Source of the DNA: JAZKFT01 sp040386335
GTDB taxonomy: Bacteria > Bacteroidota > Bacteroidia > Chitinophagales > Chitinophagaceae
DNA length: 64,000 nt
Assembly: GCA_040386335.1 (NCBI GenBank)
Contig: JAZKFT010000021.1
Span: 124,001-188,000 of the forward strand
Reading direction: 5' to 3'
The notes beneath the pieces are model-generated. The model saw nothing but the letters and a program-made list of their open reading frames with translations. It did no database searches and had not been told where the DNA came from. Positions 9,143-18,125 of the stretch are shown piece by piece; the stretch's first letter is position 1, and every line of letters begins with the position of its first letter. The position numbers and the translations under genes are program-made.

Positions 9143-10282
9143 CTATGAAACCGCTATTATTTTCTGCTGCGGTGCGGTTTGACAGATGTTTTTAAATGCT
9201 GCTAAAAACAGTTCTGCTATATGCGCCGTAGAATGGGATAGTCTGACAGCTAACGCTTCGGTTGCCAGGTGTTCACAATATTTTTTATCTTTTTGTAAAG
9301 CGCTGATATGGGCTGCGAGCTGATCTACCGCTTCAGCCGAACGATGGTCGAAGATTAAACCATTTAAACCATGGGTGATAAAATCCTGGAAACAGCCAAG
9401 GGCGGATACGACCGGAACACATCCCCATGCCATGGCTTCCAGCGGCGACAGGCCAAATGTTTCTCCCTGTTCGGCTACGGACGGATATACAAAAATGGAC
9501 GCATCGATGTAAAATTTATTCAGCGCTTCCACATCATAAACAGGACCTGTAAATTCAATTGGTGCATCACCGGCCAGTTTGCGTAATTGTTCAAGATATG
9601 CTTCACCGCCGCCGCCGGCTGATACCTGCCATGGCCCCACTATTTTTAAGGTATAGCCATTTGCCGTTTTTTTAAAAGCTTCCACCAGCAAATGCAATCC
9701 TTTTTCAGGATGGATGCGGCCAGTGTAAAGCAGTGTTGGTTTCTTTTCGGCAAAATCAACTTTATACTGTGGGGTAAATGGGAGGGGGTTCGGAATCATG
9801 ACCACTTTTTCGTGGTATACTTTCGGCAACTCATTTCGTATAGCTGTCGCCACGGGGTTGGAATTTGCCCTAAGAATTGCTGTATTACGATACAGTTTCA
9901 TCTGTTTTTTTGGCATCCTTTGCACATCTACCATACATACCCGGCGTGCCTTCACCGGCAAAAATAGAGGTGCCCAAAAAGTATTGCTTATTACAATGTC
10001 AAATTCCTCTGCAAATAGTTTCCTTGCCCTGATCGTGTACAGGAGATCCAGCCCTTTTAATACAATACCTGATGCGGGTGTGGCATAGCCTTTAATACGA
10101 AAATGCTGTACCCCATCTATCACCTCTTCGTTGGGAAGCTGATCAATACTCCGGGATACATGAACCACTTCATGCCCGTTTTTTGCAAATTCTTTGCCCA
10201 GTGAAAACCACATTTTTTCCACCGCACCACCGAGCAAAGCCGGAACAGGAAGAAAAGCACCCTGGAGAATAGCGATACGCAT
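9143..10282 (-). CDS. GT4 glycosyltransferase
   Basis: 379 residues, GT-B fold. The N-terminus reads MRIAILQGAFLPVPALLGGAVEK. The donor-binding half contains LLYTGRIHPEKGLHLLVEAF (about 185-204) and the EX7E region GETFGLSPLEAMAWGCVPVV (about 277-296). These are standard features of retaining GT4 enzymes that use UDP- or GDP-sugars. No membrane segment is evident, so it probably works at the cytoplasmic face on the lipid-linked intermediate. The gene is 54 bp upstream of the WcaF-like gene. Substrates are unknown. Confidence 0.86.
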   Translation of the reverse strand: MRIAILQGAFLPVPALLGGAVEKMWFSLGKEFAKNGHEVVHVSRSIDQLPNEEVIDGVQHFRIKGYATPASGIVLKGLDLLYTIRARKLFAEEFDIVISNTFWAPLFLPVKARRVCMVDVQRMPKKQMKLYRNTAILRANSNPVATAIRNELPKVYHEKVVMIPNPLPFTPQYKVDFAEKKPTLLYTGRIHPEKGLHLLVEAFKKTANGYTLKIVGPWQVSAGGGGEAYLEQLRKLAGDAPIEFTGPVYDVEALNKFYIDASIFVYPSVAEQGETFGLSPLEAMAWGCVPVVSALGCFQDFITHGLNGLIFDHRSAEAVDQLAAHISALQKDKKYCEHLATEALAVRLSHSTAHIAELFLAAFKNICQTAPQQKIIAVS

Positions 10283-10311
10283 ATTGGTATTAATTGAAGG
10301 ATGATCTTTAG

Positions 10312-11520
10312 TCAGGATGCCGATGAAATGCCGATTAGAAATAACCGGGAGGCAGGAGCTACAGAGAAGGACCTTTCATACGCTTCAAACGCCTGTACCC
10401 CCATGGCCTGCTGTTGCTCCATAGTTAGCGTCATCCATTTGGTTATTAGTTCCAACGTGCCTTCCTGTGAGTCTTTTGCAACAATCCCGGCCCCGGCATC
10501 CTTAATCTCTCTCCAGATATTCACCTGGTCGGAAATGAGGACCGGCTTACTACAGGCCAACGATTCGGCTACTGCAATTCCAAAGTTTTCCTGGTGACTT
10601 GGTAATACAAAAGCATCGCAACCATAAAAGGCACCCCATTTTGCATCGCCGGTAAGCATGCCCGGGAAAAAGACCGACTGTTTTAATGAAGGTGTGTCTT
10701 TGACCATTTTATGGAGTTTTTCGCCATAGGCCGTTTCAAGGCCAGGGCCAGCAATTACCAGTTTAGGCATTTTTACAGATGCATTTTTGGGATCTTCTAT
10801 GATGCTTTTATATGCTTTTAAAAGCAGGTCGGTCCCTTTTTTATGATGGATACGACTTAGAAAAAGCAGGTAGTTGTCGCCATTAAGAGCCGGGCATTTA
10901 TCAATAAAGGTTTTCTTCATGTTCGGCGTGAAGACCGGCGGTTCTGCTATTCCATAGCTCACATTTATTTCCATTTTTGGACGATACGGCTTAAAGGGTT
11001 GCCTGGCCAGCCTGAGTTCTTCTTCACATGTAAATAACAGTCCATCTGCCTTATTTACAATCTTGCTTTCTATTAACTTCCAGTATATCCAATTCCTGAT
11101 AGCTTTCAATTTTCTGCCGGAAGCTTTTTGAAAGTATGGATCCAACATGCCATGCGGCATGATAAAGAGTTTTGGGATCTTTTGATTTGCCTTTCGCCTG
11201 TTCCTAAGGCTGGTCATTGCTTTTTGCACTGCATAACTGTGAAATAGCCAAAGACCATTAACGATGACCGCATCAAACCTGTCCATATTTTCAATAAGCC
11301 AGGGCAATAATTTAGCGCTATAACACCAGGGTCCTTTTCCGGGACCAAGGGCATGAATCGGGAACGTGTCGCGGCCTATAAATGAGGATCCGGGATCGTC
11401 GAGGCTAACAACTTCGCGGTGCACACCCATTTTTTCCAGTTCGGGTATGGAGTTTCTTAATCCCTGGCAGGGGCCGCCCGTAGAGGGATTCATACTGCCG
11501 ATCACATGTAATATGTTCAT
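10312..11520 (-). CDS. GT4 glycosyltransferase
   Basis: 402 residues when started at the ATG at 11520, where the family N-terminus MNILHVIGSMNPSTGGPCQG begins. An upstream in-frame ATG at 11541 would add seven unlikely residues. The C-terminal half shows LFLSRIHHKKGTDLLLKAYK and then ENFGIAVAESLACSKPVLIS, the ribose- and phosphate-binding EX7E region of GT4 enzymes. It is predicted to add one sugar to the repeat unit in the cytoplasm. The gene is 47 bp downstream of the heptosyltransferase-like gene. Donor and acceptor are not identifiable. Confidence 0.86.
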   Translation of the reverse strand: MNILHVIGSMNPSTGGPCQGLRNSIPELEKMGVHREVVSLDDPGSSFIGRDTFPIHALGPGKGPWCYSAKLLPWLIENMDRFDAVIVNGLWLFHSYAVQKAMTSLRNRRKANQKIPKLFIMPHGMLDPYFQKASGRKLKAIRNWIYWKLIESKIVNKADGLLFTCEEELRLARQPFKPYRPKMEINVSYGIAEPPVFTPNMKKTFIDKCPALNGDNYLLFLSRIHHKKGTDLLLKAYKSIIEDPKNASVKMPKLVIAGPGLETAYGEKLHKMVKDTPSLKQSVFFPGMLTGDAKWGAFYGCDAFVLPSHQENFGIAVAESLACSKPVLISDQVNIWREIKDAGAGIVAKDSQEGTLELITKWMTLTMEQQQAMGVQAFEAYERSFSVAPASRLFLIGISSAS

Positions 11521-11567
11521 AATAGAAATGAGGTGATACAATACAACACCGCTATAGTTTTCCGCGG

Positions 11568-12671
11568 CTATGGTGTTATTTTATGGAGTGCGACATTCTT
11601 TTCCTTAAAATGGTCTTCGATAACTGACAGAACGGCTTCCCGCACTTCCTCCACGTGTACAGACATGATACATCGCTTTTTTTCTTCAATACAGATTTCC
11701 AGTCCGCAGCCGGCGCAGGATGTTTTATGATAGATGATCTTGTTGTGAACGCCTCTCGGTAGCCACCTGCCATACAGGCTTCTTCCTGAAAAAATTGCAA
11801 CACAAGGCGTGCCCACACAGGCTGCGAGATGCATGGGACCGCTGTCGTGACCAACATATACCATGGCCCGGGTAAGTATAGCCGCTGAAACCCTTGGCGA
11901 AGTTTTGCCGCATAAGTTGAGTCCTTCGTTTCCCCAGGCTTGCAGGAAGGAGTCAGCCATTTTTGATTCATCGGCTGCTCCAACGATTAATAATTTCCAG
12001 CCGGGCAATAATGGTTTCAAACCCGTTACCAATTGCAGCCAGTTTGCCTGTCCCCAATCATTTACATTGGCTTTTGTTCCGTTACCTATTGCAAGCAACG
12101 GCGTGGTGGCAGGTATATCTGCCAGTATCATATCTGCTACGTCCCTTTCTCTTGCTGTTAGCTTCAGGTCCCAGTATTTATCGTTTTCAAGGGGTATGCT
12201 GCCCAGTGTTTCAATTTGCTCCGCCAATCGCCTGGCTTCCCATTTCACAGGCCCGCCTGTTGTATTATTATCAAGTTGTATATCAACTGGAGGTGTTTTG
12301 AAGCCAATAAGTTCGCGTACTCCGGCTGCCTTAAAGAAGAGCCAGTCTCTTTTAGCCGAAAACTTAGAGCGGGTGGCTGTAAGGTTAATTACGGTGTCAA
12401 TTTTAAGCGCACGGATTTGTTTTATTAAACTAAATAGCATTCTGAAATCCCTGGTGCCAACCGGGTAATGCATCACATTGTTATAAAAAAAATCGACGCC
12501 CAGTACAGCTTCCAATGCTGCGGCTTTAGCCATAACCGGTTTGTTTGTAAGTACGGTTATGTTGGCATCAGGGTACGTGTTTCTTATTTTATGAAAACAG
12601 GGTAATGCCATAACTGTATCGCCCAAACTACCCAGGCGATAGATCAAAACATTCTTTCCGGTTGAACTCAT
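11568..12671 (-). CDS. GT9 heptosyltransferase-like glycosyltransferase
   Basis: 367 residues from the ATG at 12671 (MSSTGKNVLIYRLGSLGDTV). The longer frame from 12794 overlaps the heptokinase gene by 88 bp and adds no family sequence. ADP-heptose:LPS heptosyltransferase family marks are YRLGSLGDTVMALP at the N-terminus, ATRSKFSAKRDWLFFKAAGV in the middle and GHDSGPMHLAACVGTP in the C-terminal domain. A late cysteine cluster (CAGCGLEIC...C) is common in this family. It directly follows the HldA-type kinase and GmhA genes, so ADP-heptose is the probable donor; this is inference from family and context. Confidence 0.87.
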   Translation of the reverse strand: MSSTGKNVLIYRLGSLGDTVMALPCFHKIRNTYPDANITVLTNKPVMAKAAALEAVLGVDFFYNNVMHYPVGTRDFRMLFSLIKQIRALKIDTVINLTATRSKFSAKRDWLFFKAAGVRELIGFKTPPVDIQLDNNTTGGPVKWEARRLAEQIETLGSIPLENDKYWDLKLTARERDVADMILADIPATTPLLAIGNGTKANVNDWGQANWLQLVTGLKPLLPGWKLLIVGAADESKMADSFLQAWGNEGLNLCGKTSPRVSAAILTRAMVYVGHDSGPMHLAACVGTPCVAIFSGRSLYGRWLPRGVHNKIIYHKTSCAGCGLEICIEEKKRCIMSVHVEEVREAVLSVIEDHFKEKNVALHKITP

Positions 12672-12706
12672 ATTATTTTGTTTTCCTTGTAACTGGTTAT
12701 TGCGGC

Positions 12707-13717
12707 TTATAACGTGACCCCTGAAGACCGCTCCAGCCATGTTTGTAGTTCGTCGAGCGTTACTGGTGCAGTACCCATATGTGCTACCACGCAACCTGCC
12801 GCTGCATTGGCCAACCTGGCTGCCTGTGCAGGGTAGGCTCCTGCAGCAAGCGCTGCTGTAAGTGTTGCTATTACCGTATCCCCTGCTCCGGAAACATCAA
12901 ATACCTGTTGGGCTTCGGTAGGCAAATGCTCTATCACTTTTCCTTCCTCACATATGGCCATCCCTTCTGCACCAAGTGTTACTATTAATAATTCAGGTTT
13001 GTACCGGTCGTGAATGCGGCTGCAAATTTCAGCCAGCGGATAGTCTTCATCGGGTTGCAGGTTGTTGATACCCGCCAGTTCCATGGCTTCCGAACGATTT
13101 GGCGTCAGTAAGCCTGCTCCTGTAAAAGAGAGCCGGCGGGCTGGCTTGGGGTCAACCGCTACCAGCAATCCGGGGAAATTCCCGGCCATTTTAAAAAGCG
13201 TATCTACCAATGACTGGTTCACAACGCCTTTAGCATAGTCGGAAAGTATAACAGCGTCCACACCGGCCAGCGTATTTTCAAGCTTTGCTTCAAATCCTGG
13301 CGTCATGTCTATCCGATATTGTTCCCGGCCTACTTCCCTGTCTATGCGGCATAGTTGCTGGCTTCTTACAATCACCCTTGTTTTTATGATGGTGGGTACC
13401 CGCCCATGCTCATGAGGATTAACCAGGGTTACATCGTTATCACCCAATATCTGCTGCAGTTTTTGCCCGGCGTCATCGTTAGCACAGTAACCCATCACTG
13501 ACGTTTGAACACCAAGGTTGGTAAGATTCAGCGCAACATTCGCAGCACCACCTGCTGTAAAGGAGTCGTTGCTCACCTGTACTACCGGTACGGGTGCTTC
13601 CGGCGATATTCTGTGTACATCACCCCATATATAATGATCCAGCATTAAGTCTCCGATGACCAATACCCTGATACCTTTAAGCTGGTGTAGCAATGATTGC
13701 AGGTACATAGTTTGCAT
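12707..13717 (-). CDS. hldA: D-glycero-beta-D-manno-heptose-7-phosphate kinase (HldA/RfaE1)
   Basis: 336-residue PfkB-family sugar kinase matching the kinase half of HldE. The N-terminal GDLMLDHYIWGDVHRISPEAPVPV is diagnostic for this enzyme. GGAANVALNLTNLG is PfkB signature 1 and DVSGAGDTVIATL is signature 2 with the catalytic Asp. It phosphorylates D-glycero-D-manno-heptose 7-phosphate at O-1 in ADP-heptose synthesis. The adenylyltransferase half of HldE is not fused here and no separate one is seen in the window. Its start codon abuts the gmhA stop codon, which suggests translational coupling. An alternative start is Met4 (13708). Confidence 0.92.
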   Translation of the reverse strand: MQTMYLQSLLHQLKGIRVLVIGDLMLDHYIWGDVHRISPEAPVPVVQVSNDSFTAGGAANVALNLTNLGVQTSVMGYCANDDAGQKLQQILGDNDVTLVNPHEHGRVPTIIKTRVIVRSQQLCRIDREVGREQYRIDMTPGFEAKLENTLAGVDAVILSDYAKGVVNQSLVDTLFKMAGNFPGLLVAVDPKPARRLSFTGAGLLTPNRSEAMELAGINNLQPDEDYPLAEICSRIHDRYKPELLIVTLGAEGMAICEEGKVIEHLPTEAQQVFDVSGAGDTVIATLTAALAAGAYPAQAARLANAAAGCVVAHMGTAPVTLDELQTWLERSSGVTL

Positions 13718-14296
13718 TTATAAATTACTCCAGTCGGTCGCATCTATTTCTTCGAGCCACTGGTGAAGGATGAGTGTATGTATTTCCTGGATTCGGGCTG
13801 TTGTATTACTTGGAACAGTAATTTCAAAATCACAAAGACCCTTTGCTTTCCCTCCATCTTTACCGCCCAAAACAATCGTTGTAATATTTCGCTTACGGGC
13901 TTCGCTAAATGCTTCCAGCACATTGGGGCTGTTGCCACTGGTACTGAAACCCACCAGTATGTCGTTGCTTTTACCCAATGCTTCCACTTGCCTGGAAAAT
14001 ATTTTATCGTATCCATAGTCATTGCCAATACAGGTGATGGCAGTGACATCCGAATTCAGGCAAATGGCAGGCAGACCGCGTCTTTCAGCCTTATACCGGC
14101 CTACCAGTTCCTCTGCCAGGTGCAAGGCATCTGCAGCACTGCCGCCATTGCCGCAGGTTAGTAGTTTGCCACCCAGTTGCAGGGATTTTACGATGGCATT
14201 ACCTGCGTTGGTAACGACATTATGCAGGCCGATACTGGCGGTGAGTACCTGCTGTAATTCGGAAGCAGATTCTGTAAAAGAGGGATAAGTTGTCAT
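13718..14296 (-). CDS. gmhA: Sedoheptulose-7-phosphate isomerase (GmhA)
   Basis: 192 residues from the ATG at 14296 (MTTYPSFTESASELQQVL). The frame is open to 14620 but that part overlaps the Wzy-like gene and is not GmhA-like. The SIS domain shows CGNGGSAADALHLAEELVGRY, then CIGNDYGYDKIFSRQVEALG and GFSTSGNSPNVLEA for phosphate binding. The C-terminal HTLILHQWLEEI holds the metal-binding His region. It converts sedoheptulose 7-phosphate to D-glycero-D-manno-heptose 7-phosphate, the first step of nucleotide-heptose synthesis. It is directly followed by the HldA-type kinase, which uses its product. Confidence 0.93.
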   Translation of the reverse strand: MTTYPSFTESASELQQVLTASIGLHNVVTNAGNAIVKSLQLGGKLLTCGNGGSAADALHLAEELVGRYKAERRGLPAICLNSDVTAITCIGNDYGYDKIFSRQVEALGKSNDILVGFSTSGNSPNVLEAFSEARKRNITTIVLGGKDGGKAKGLCDFEITVPSNTTARIQEIHTLILHQWLEEIDATDWSNL

Positions 14297-14316
14297 GTAT
14301 AGTGAATTTCGGAACC

Positions 14317-15720
14317 TCAGCGTCCCCGTCTTTCCGGAGACCGGTTTGAAGATGTATGAATGGGCTGGGCGGGCATGTCGCCACGAATTGAGGCCAACAA
14401 GAAGCCGGCAATAACCACCCCGAAGCCTAGTGAAGTAGGCTGAGCCCACTGACCCTGGACTATATTTATCAGGCCAAAACTTAGCAACATCCACGGGAGC
14501 AAATCGCCAATGACTAATTTGCCGTAGGCCTTCCTGGCAATGCTGAATGCTAATCCTAATCTTAAAATCACGGCAATTAAACCAAGCAAGGGCCCCATTT
14601 CTCCAACCATTCTTCCCCATTCGTCTTCACTTATTTGCAGTCCCATCTTGCCCTGTAACAGGCTTCCCCCCACGCTGGTTCCATAGCCGAGACCATGACC
14701 AAAAAACGGGAGACCCGGCGAGGCACTAATGGCATCTGCCATACCGCCTAAATAACGGTGGCCAAAAGTTCCTTTTAAACCGCCTTCATGCTCCACAGCG
14801 CCTTCGAGTCTCGAGGTAAATGCTTCAGCCGATATTTTAAACAAGCTGGTTTGGCTGATAGCTACAAACAGTATAAGACCCACCAGGTATGCCAGGATCA
14901 TTTTGCCGAGGTACTGCGGTTTTCGTGCTATGGCCAGTGTGGCAAAAACCAAAGAAATAATGACCCCGAAAAACAGGCTGCGGCTGATGGAAAGTGAGAT
15001 GGACGCAAACAGGCAAAGAGTCGAAGCGAGGAGCACCAGGCGATTTATTTGCTTAGCACTAAGCCAGAAGTAAAATAGAAACGGAGCCAGGAAGCTATAA
15101 AATAAGGTATTGCCATTAGTAAAAGAAAAGGTACCCGGCGGCCTGAAGAAACCAAGCGCACCACTAAAACCAGCTCCTTCCATATTACCGCCTACGCCAC
15201 GGTTTACCCAGGCATCCTGCGGACTGTAGAACTGTAACGCGATAAGTACAGTCATCGGTATGGAGAGCCAAACGGTGAACCTGCCTATTTTAAGCACATC
15301 TTCACGGTCAAAAATGTTACCGATCACAAAGATCATAGGAAAATGTACCAGGAATATCCTGGCTCCATAGAGGGCCACACCAATGTTGCCATGCCCGGCC
15401 AGCAGTGTCGTAATGGTGCCGATGATTGCAATTAATACCATGCCGGTAACATAACCATTTGGCGGGAAAAGCCTGGCATGGATGGATTTTATAATCAGAA
15501 AAATCGCTATAGGATCACGTATCAGCAATAAAGGGGTCGAAAGGCCCGGAACCACCCATTTCCGAAGGGCGCCTTCAAAAAAAACAAGTAAGAAATAAGC
15601 CCATATCCCTTGTTTTAGCAGCCGCCTGGTATTTTCTATGGAAGGAGTTATTAGTCTCTTTTCCATCAGTTGCCAGGTAGCCGCATTGCTGTCTAGCCGA
15701 AAGGTATTGTTAACAGACAT
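14317..15720 (-). CDS. Polytopic membrane protein, Wzy/O-antigen ligase-like
   Basis: 467 residues from the ATG at 15720 (MSVNNTF); an upstream ATG at 15765 would overlap the next gene. About ten to twelve hydrophobic segments are visible, for example WAYFLLVFFEGALRKW, ILAYLVGLILFVAIS and LLPWMLLSFGLINIV. A large loop with RPPGTFSFTNGNTLF and a later GHGLGYGTSVGG resemble the periplasmic loops of O-antigen polymerases and ligases. In a Wzx-dependent locus this is the best candidate for the repeat-unit polymerase. Sequence conservation in Wzy proteins is low, so the call rests on topology and context. Confidence 0.68.
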   Translation of the reverse strand: MSVNNTFRLDSNAATWQLMEKRLITPSIENTRRLLKQGIWAYFLLVFFEGALRKWVVPGLSTPLLLIRDPIAIFLIIKSIHARLFPPNGYVTGMVLIAIIGTITTLLAGHGNIGVALYGARIFLVHFPMIFVIGNIFDREDVLKIGRFTVWLSIPMTVLIALQFYSPQDAWVNRGVGGNMEGAGFSGALGFFRPPGTFSFTNGNTLFYSFLAPFLFYFWLSAKQINRLVLLASTLCLFASISLSISRSLFFGVIISLVFATLAIARKPQYLGKMILAYLVGLILFVAISQTSLFKISAEAFTSRLEGAVEHEGGLKGTFGHRYLGGMADAISASPGLPFFGHGLGYGTSVGGSLLQGKMGLQISEDEWGRMVGEMGPLLGLIAVILRLGLAFSIARKAYGKLVIGDLLPWMLLSFGLINIVQGQWAQPTSLGFGVVIAGFLLASIRGDMPAQPIHTSSNRSPERRGR

Positions 15721-15757
15721 TTTATTGAAATTGGATACAGTTGTAAATGGAATGGCG

Positions 15758-16921
15758 TCAGGCAATCCGGCTAATATTGGTGCAGATAGTATTATAGCTA
15801 TAGATATCTACAATGCTCTGCGAGGTGCTGGTCCAGGATAGTTTTTTTTCGATAAGTACCTGCTTTAATTTGGAAGTCAGCTCGGGTATGTTTCCTGTTT
15901 TAAATACATAGCCATTGCTGCCCTCTTTCACAAGGTCTGCCGAGCAGCCGGTAAGATCGGAAACGATGATGGGCAGGTTAAAGTTCATGGCCTCATTTAC
16001 TGAAAGTCCCCAGGTTTCACCGACAGTAGAACACATAACAAATACATCGCCTATAGCATAGTACTCAGAGATCTGCGACTGGTTAATAAAGCCGGTAAGG
16101 ATAACATTGGTCAGCTGCTGATCGCAAATAAGGGTTTCCATTTGTGGCCTCAGTTCTCCTTCGCCTACCATTACCAGCCAGGTATTGGGGTCGTTCAAAC
16201 GAATAAAGGCATCCAGCAGATCCAGCGGTCTCTTTTTATCGAAATATTTACCCGAGAACACAATTACCCTGGCATTCTCGGGGATATTCAGTTTCTCCCT
16301 GAGATTTTTTTTTGCCGGTAAAAGCTTTTGATGTTCGCTGCGAAAACGTTTGTTATCCACCGAGTATGGGCAAAAGATCAGCCGGTTGTCGGCTACCTTG
16401 AAACCCTTGTACAGTAAACGGTTTTGCGTGCCAATGTTCAGAAAGTAGTGGATGCGAGGGAAAAGTAAATGCTTCAACCCCCACCGGCGTACGGATTGCT
16501 TAAAGCCCTTTTTTAGTGCCTCCTGGTTTTGGGGCATTTCCCAGCGGAGGCATACGGTATGGCCTTTTAATTTTGCGAGCATCAAAATGGACAAGTGCGT
16601 AAAATAGTGCCATCCGTGTACTACGATCACCGATTTTGGGATCCTGAAAAGTTCCCGGATCATCCCAAGATTCATAAGCCCAAAAAAGCCGGTAGAATGG
16701 GAAGCTTTCCACGAATGGTTTTTAAAGAAACGGCTCTTATACCCCTCCAGCAAGGGAATATCCCATTTTACATCCACGCCAAATTGCTTGTCCCTTGCAC
16801 CCCTGATGGATTCGTCGCTGCAGTACCATGCCTCCGTTTTTATGCCATGATCATTCATGGCCTTGTATAGCGGCGCAAAATATTGGATAGGATGGGAATT
16901 AATGAAAATGATCGGCTTCAT
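15758..16921 (-). CDS. GT4 glycosyltransferase
   Basis: 387 residues starting MKPIIFINSHPIQYFAPLYKAM, a typical acceptor-domain opening. The C-terminal domain contains VIVFSGKYFDKKRPLDLLDAF and GETWGLSVNEAMNFNLPIIVS, the standard GT4 donor-site motifs. No membrane segment is visible. It is predicted to be a cytoplasmic enzyme adding one sugar to the lipid-linked repeat unit. The next gene in the transcription direction, for the Wzy-like protein, starts 37 bp beyond its stop. Substrates are unknown. Confidence 0.86.
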   Translation of the reverse strand: MKPIIFINSHPIQYFAPLYKAMNDHGIKTEAWYCSDESIRGARDKQFGVDVKWDIPLLEGYKSRFFKNHSWKASHSTGFFGLMNLGMIRELFRIPKSVIVVHGWHYFTHLSILMLAKLKGHTVCLRWEMPQNQEALKKGFKQSVRRWGLKHLLFPRIHYFLNIGTQNRLLYKGFKVADNRLIFCPYSVDNKRFRSEHQKLLPAKKNLREKLNIPENARVIVFSGKYFDKKRPLDLLDAFIRLNDPNTWLVMVGEGELRPQMETLICDQQLTNVILTGFINQSQISEYYAIGDVFVMCSTVGETWGLSVNEAMNFNLPIIVSDLTGCSADLVKEGSNGYVFKTGNIPELTSKLKQVLIEKKLSWTSTSQSIVDIYSYNTICTNISRIA

Positions 16922-16998
16922 ATGATAATGTATTCTATAAGAGATACCTGCTTATAAAACGGTTTTCATTTTTTTGTAAGTGATGATGCAAATAATGA

Positions 16999-18117
16999 CT
17001 ATGAATGGGTAGGAAGGGCGGCTTTTTCGGGTGTGGCGATTCGTAATAATGGCAGCTCTGCCGGGCGTTTTTTTGTAAACGGTAATTCAAAGTATTTGTA
17101 GATCAGCGCCGACACCAGGATAGTTATACCAAGTCCTGCAATTTTCGATAGCAGGTTGCCCATTGTATTTACACGAAGGGTCCCTGTAAGCGCATAAACC
17201 GAAAAAAGAATCGGCACATGGCTGAGGTAAATAGAATACGACCAAAGGCTGAGCTTCTCCACAATGGCTTTAATAAAACCCAACTTAGCTGTAGGTAATG
17301 TTATCTGTGTTGTATGGGGGAGTAGTAAAGAAGCTCCTATTGGAACTATCGTAAGCGTTAGACTCGTGCCCCATGTTTGATGCAGTGGAATTTTAGCTAT
17401 AAAGCCGTATATAAAAGGTGCAGCGATTAATACCAACCCGGTAAAAAAGGCCGCCAGTTTTATAACCCCGTTTGGTTTGTATATATGCGTGACAAAGGCG
17501 GCGGCGACACCATATCCGATCGCGTCCAGCCTGGCCAGCGTAATGCAGGTTAATGCATGAACTTCACCATTGGCCGACAAAACAGTTCTGCTGACTACAG
17601 ACCCTGCGAGAAACAGGAAAAGGGTCATTAAAAATGTTGCGTGATGCTTTAACCGGAGCATGCTAACCAGCAACAGGCCAACCGGAAATAACAGGTAAAA
17701 CCACTCTTCCACACATAAACTCCAGGATACGCCATAAAAATCATCGTTGCGGTGCAGAAGGTCCTGCCCAAACCATAAGAAATTTGTAAGCCTTGATAGT
17801 GTCGGCAATTGCTCACCCATGGCAATCCTGGTAACAATAGATATTATGAAAAAAAGGAAGTAGTTCGGTATGGTACGCCACCAGCGCCTTGACCAGAAAT
17901 TGACAATATGTGCCGGCGTCCATTGAGCCGTTTGCGAAAAATTACGCCATAGAATTTGTCCGATCAAAAAGCCACTTAAACCAAAAAATATTTCCACACC
18001 CCAAAAACCAAACAACTCAAATTGCTGCGCAAAATGACAAAGTAGTACCAGGCAGATCGCTATTGCCCTTACCAGGTCAAGCCCAAAATTTCTGGAATGC
18101 GATAACATGTTTTTCAC
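16999..18117 (-). CDS. Acyltransferase-3 family membrane O-acyltransferase
   Basis: 372 residues with about ten hydrophobic helices. The N-terminal DLVRAIAICLVLLCHFAQQFE contains the conserved Arg and the His used in acyl transfer, and FWGVEIFFGLSGFLIGQIL follows as usual for the OafA/YrhL family. SWSLCVEEWFYLLFP is also characteristic. These enzymes acetylate or acylate sugars of surface polysaccharides across the inner membrane. It is the promoter-distal of three such genes in the locus. Start at 18117 or Met4. Confidence 0.9.
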   Translation of the reverse strand: MKNMLSHSRNFGLDLVRAIAICLVLLCHFAQQFELFGFWGVEIFFGLSGFLIGQILWRNFSQTAQWTPAHIVNFWSRRWWRTIPNYFLFFIISIVTRIAMGEQLPTLSRLTNFLWFGQDLLHRNDDFYGVSWSLCVEEWFYLLFPVGLLLVSMLRLKHHATFLMTLFLFLAGSVVSRTVLSANGEVHALTCITLARLDAIGYGVAAAFVTHIYKPNGVIKLAAFFTGLVLIAAPFIYGFIAKIPLHQTWGTSLTLTIVPIGASLLLPHTTQITLPTAKLGFIKAIVEKLSLWSYSIYLSHVPILFSVYALTGTLRVNTMGNLLSKIAGLGITILVSALIYKYFELPFTKKRPAELPLLRIATPEKAALPTHS

Positions 18118-18125
18118 TTTCAGAT

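Noticed and set aside
9371..10088. Several overlapping plus-strand frames opposite the GT4 gene at 9143-10282
   Set aside because: They are antisense shadows of a gene with clear GT4 motifs.
12672..12794. N-terminal extension of the GT9 gene overlapping the heptokinase gene
   Set aside because: The family N-terminus starts at the ATG at 12671; the upstream residues are antisense-like overlap.
14297..14620. N-terminal extension of gmhA
   Set aside because: It overlaps the Wzy-like gene and contains no SIS-domain sequence; GmhA proteins are about 190 residues long.
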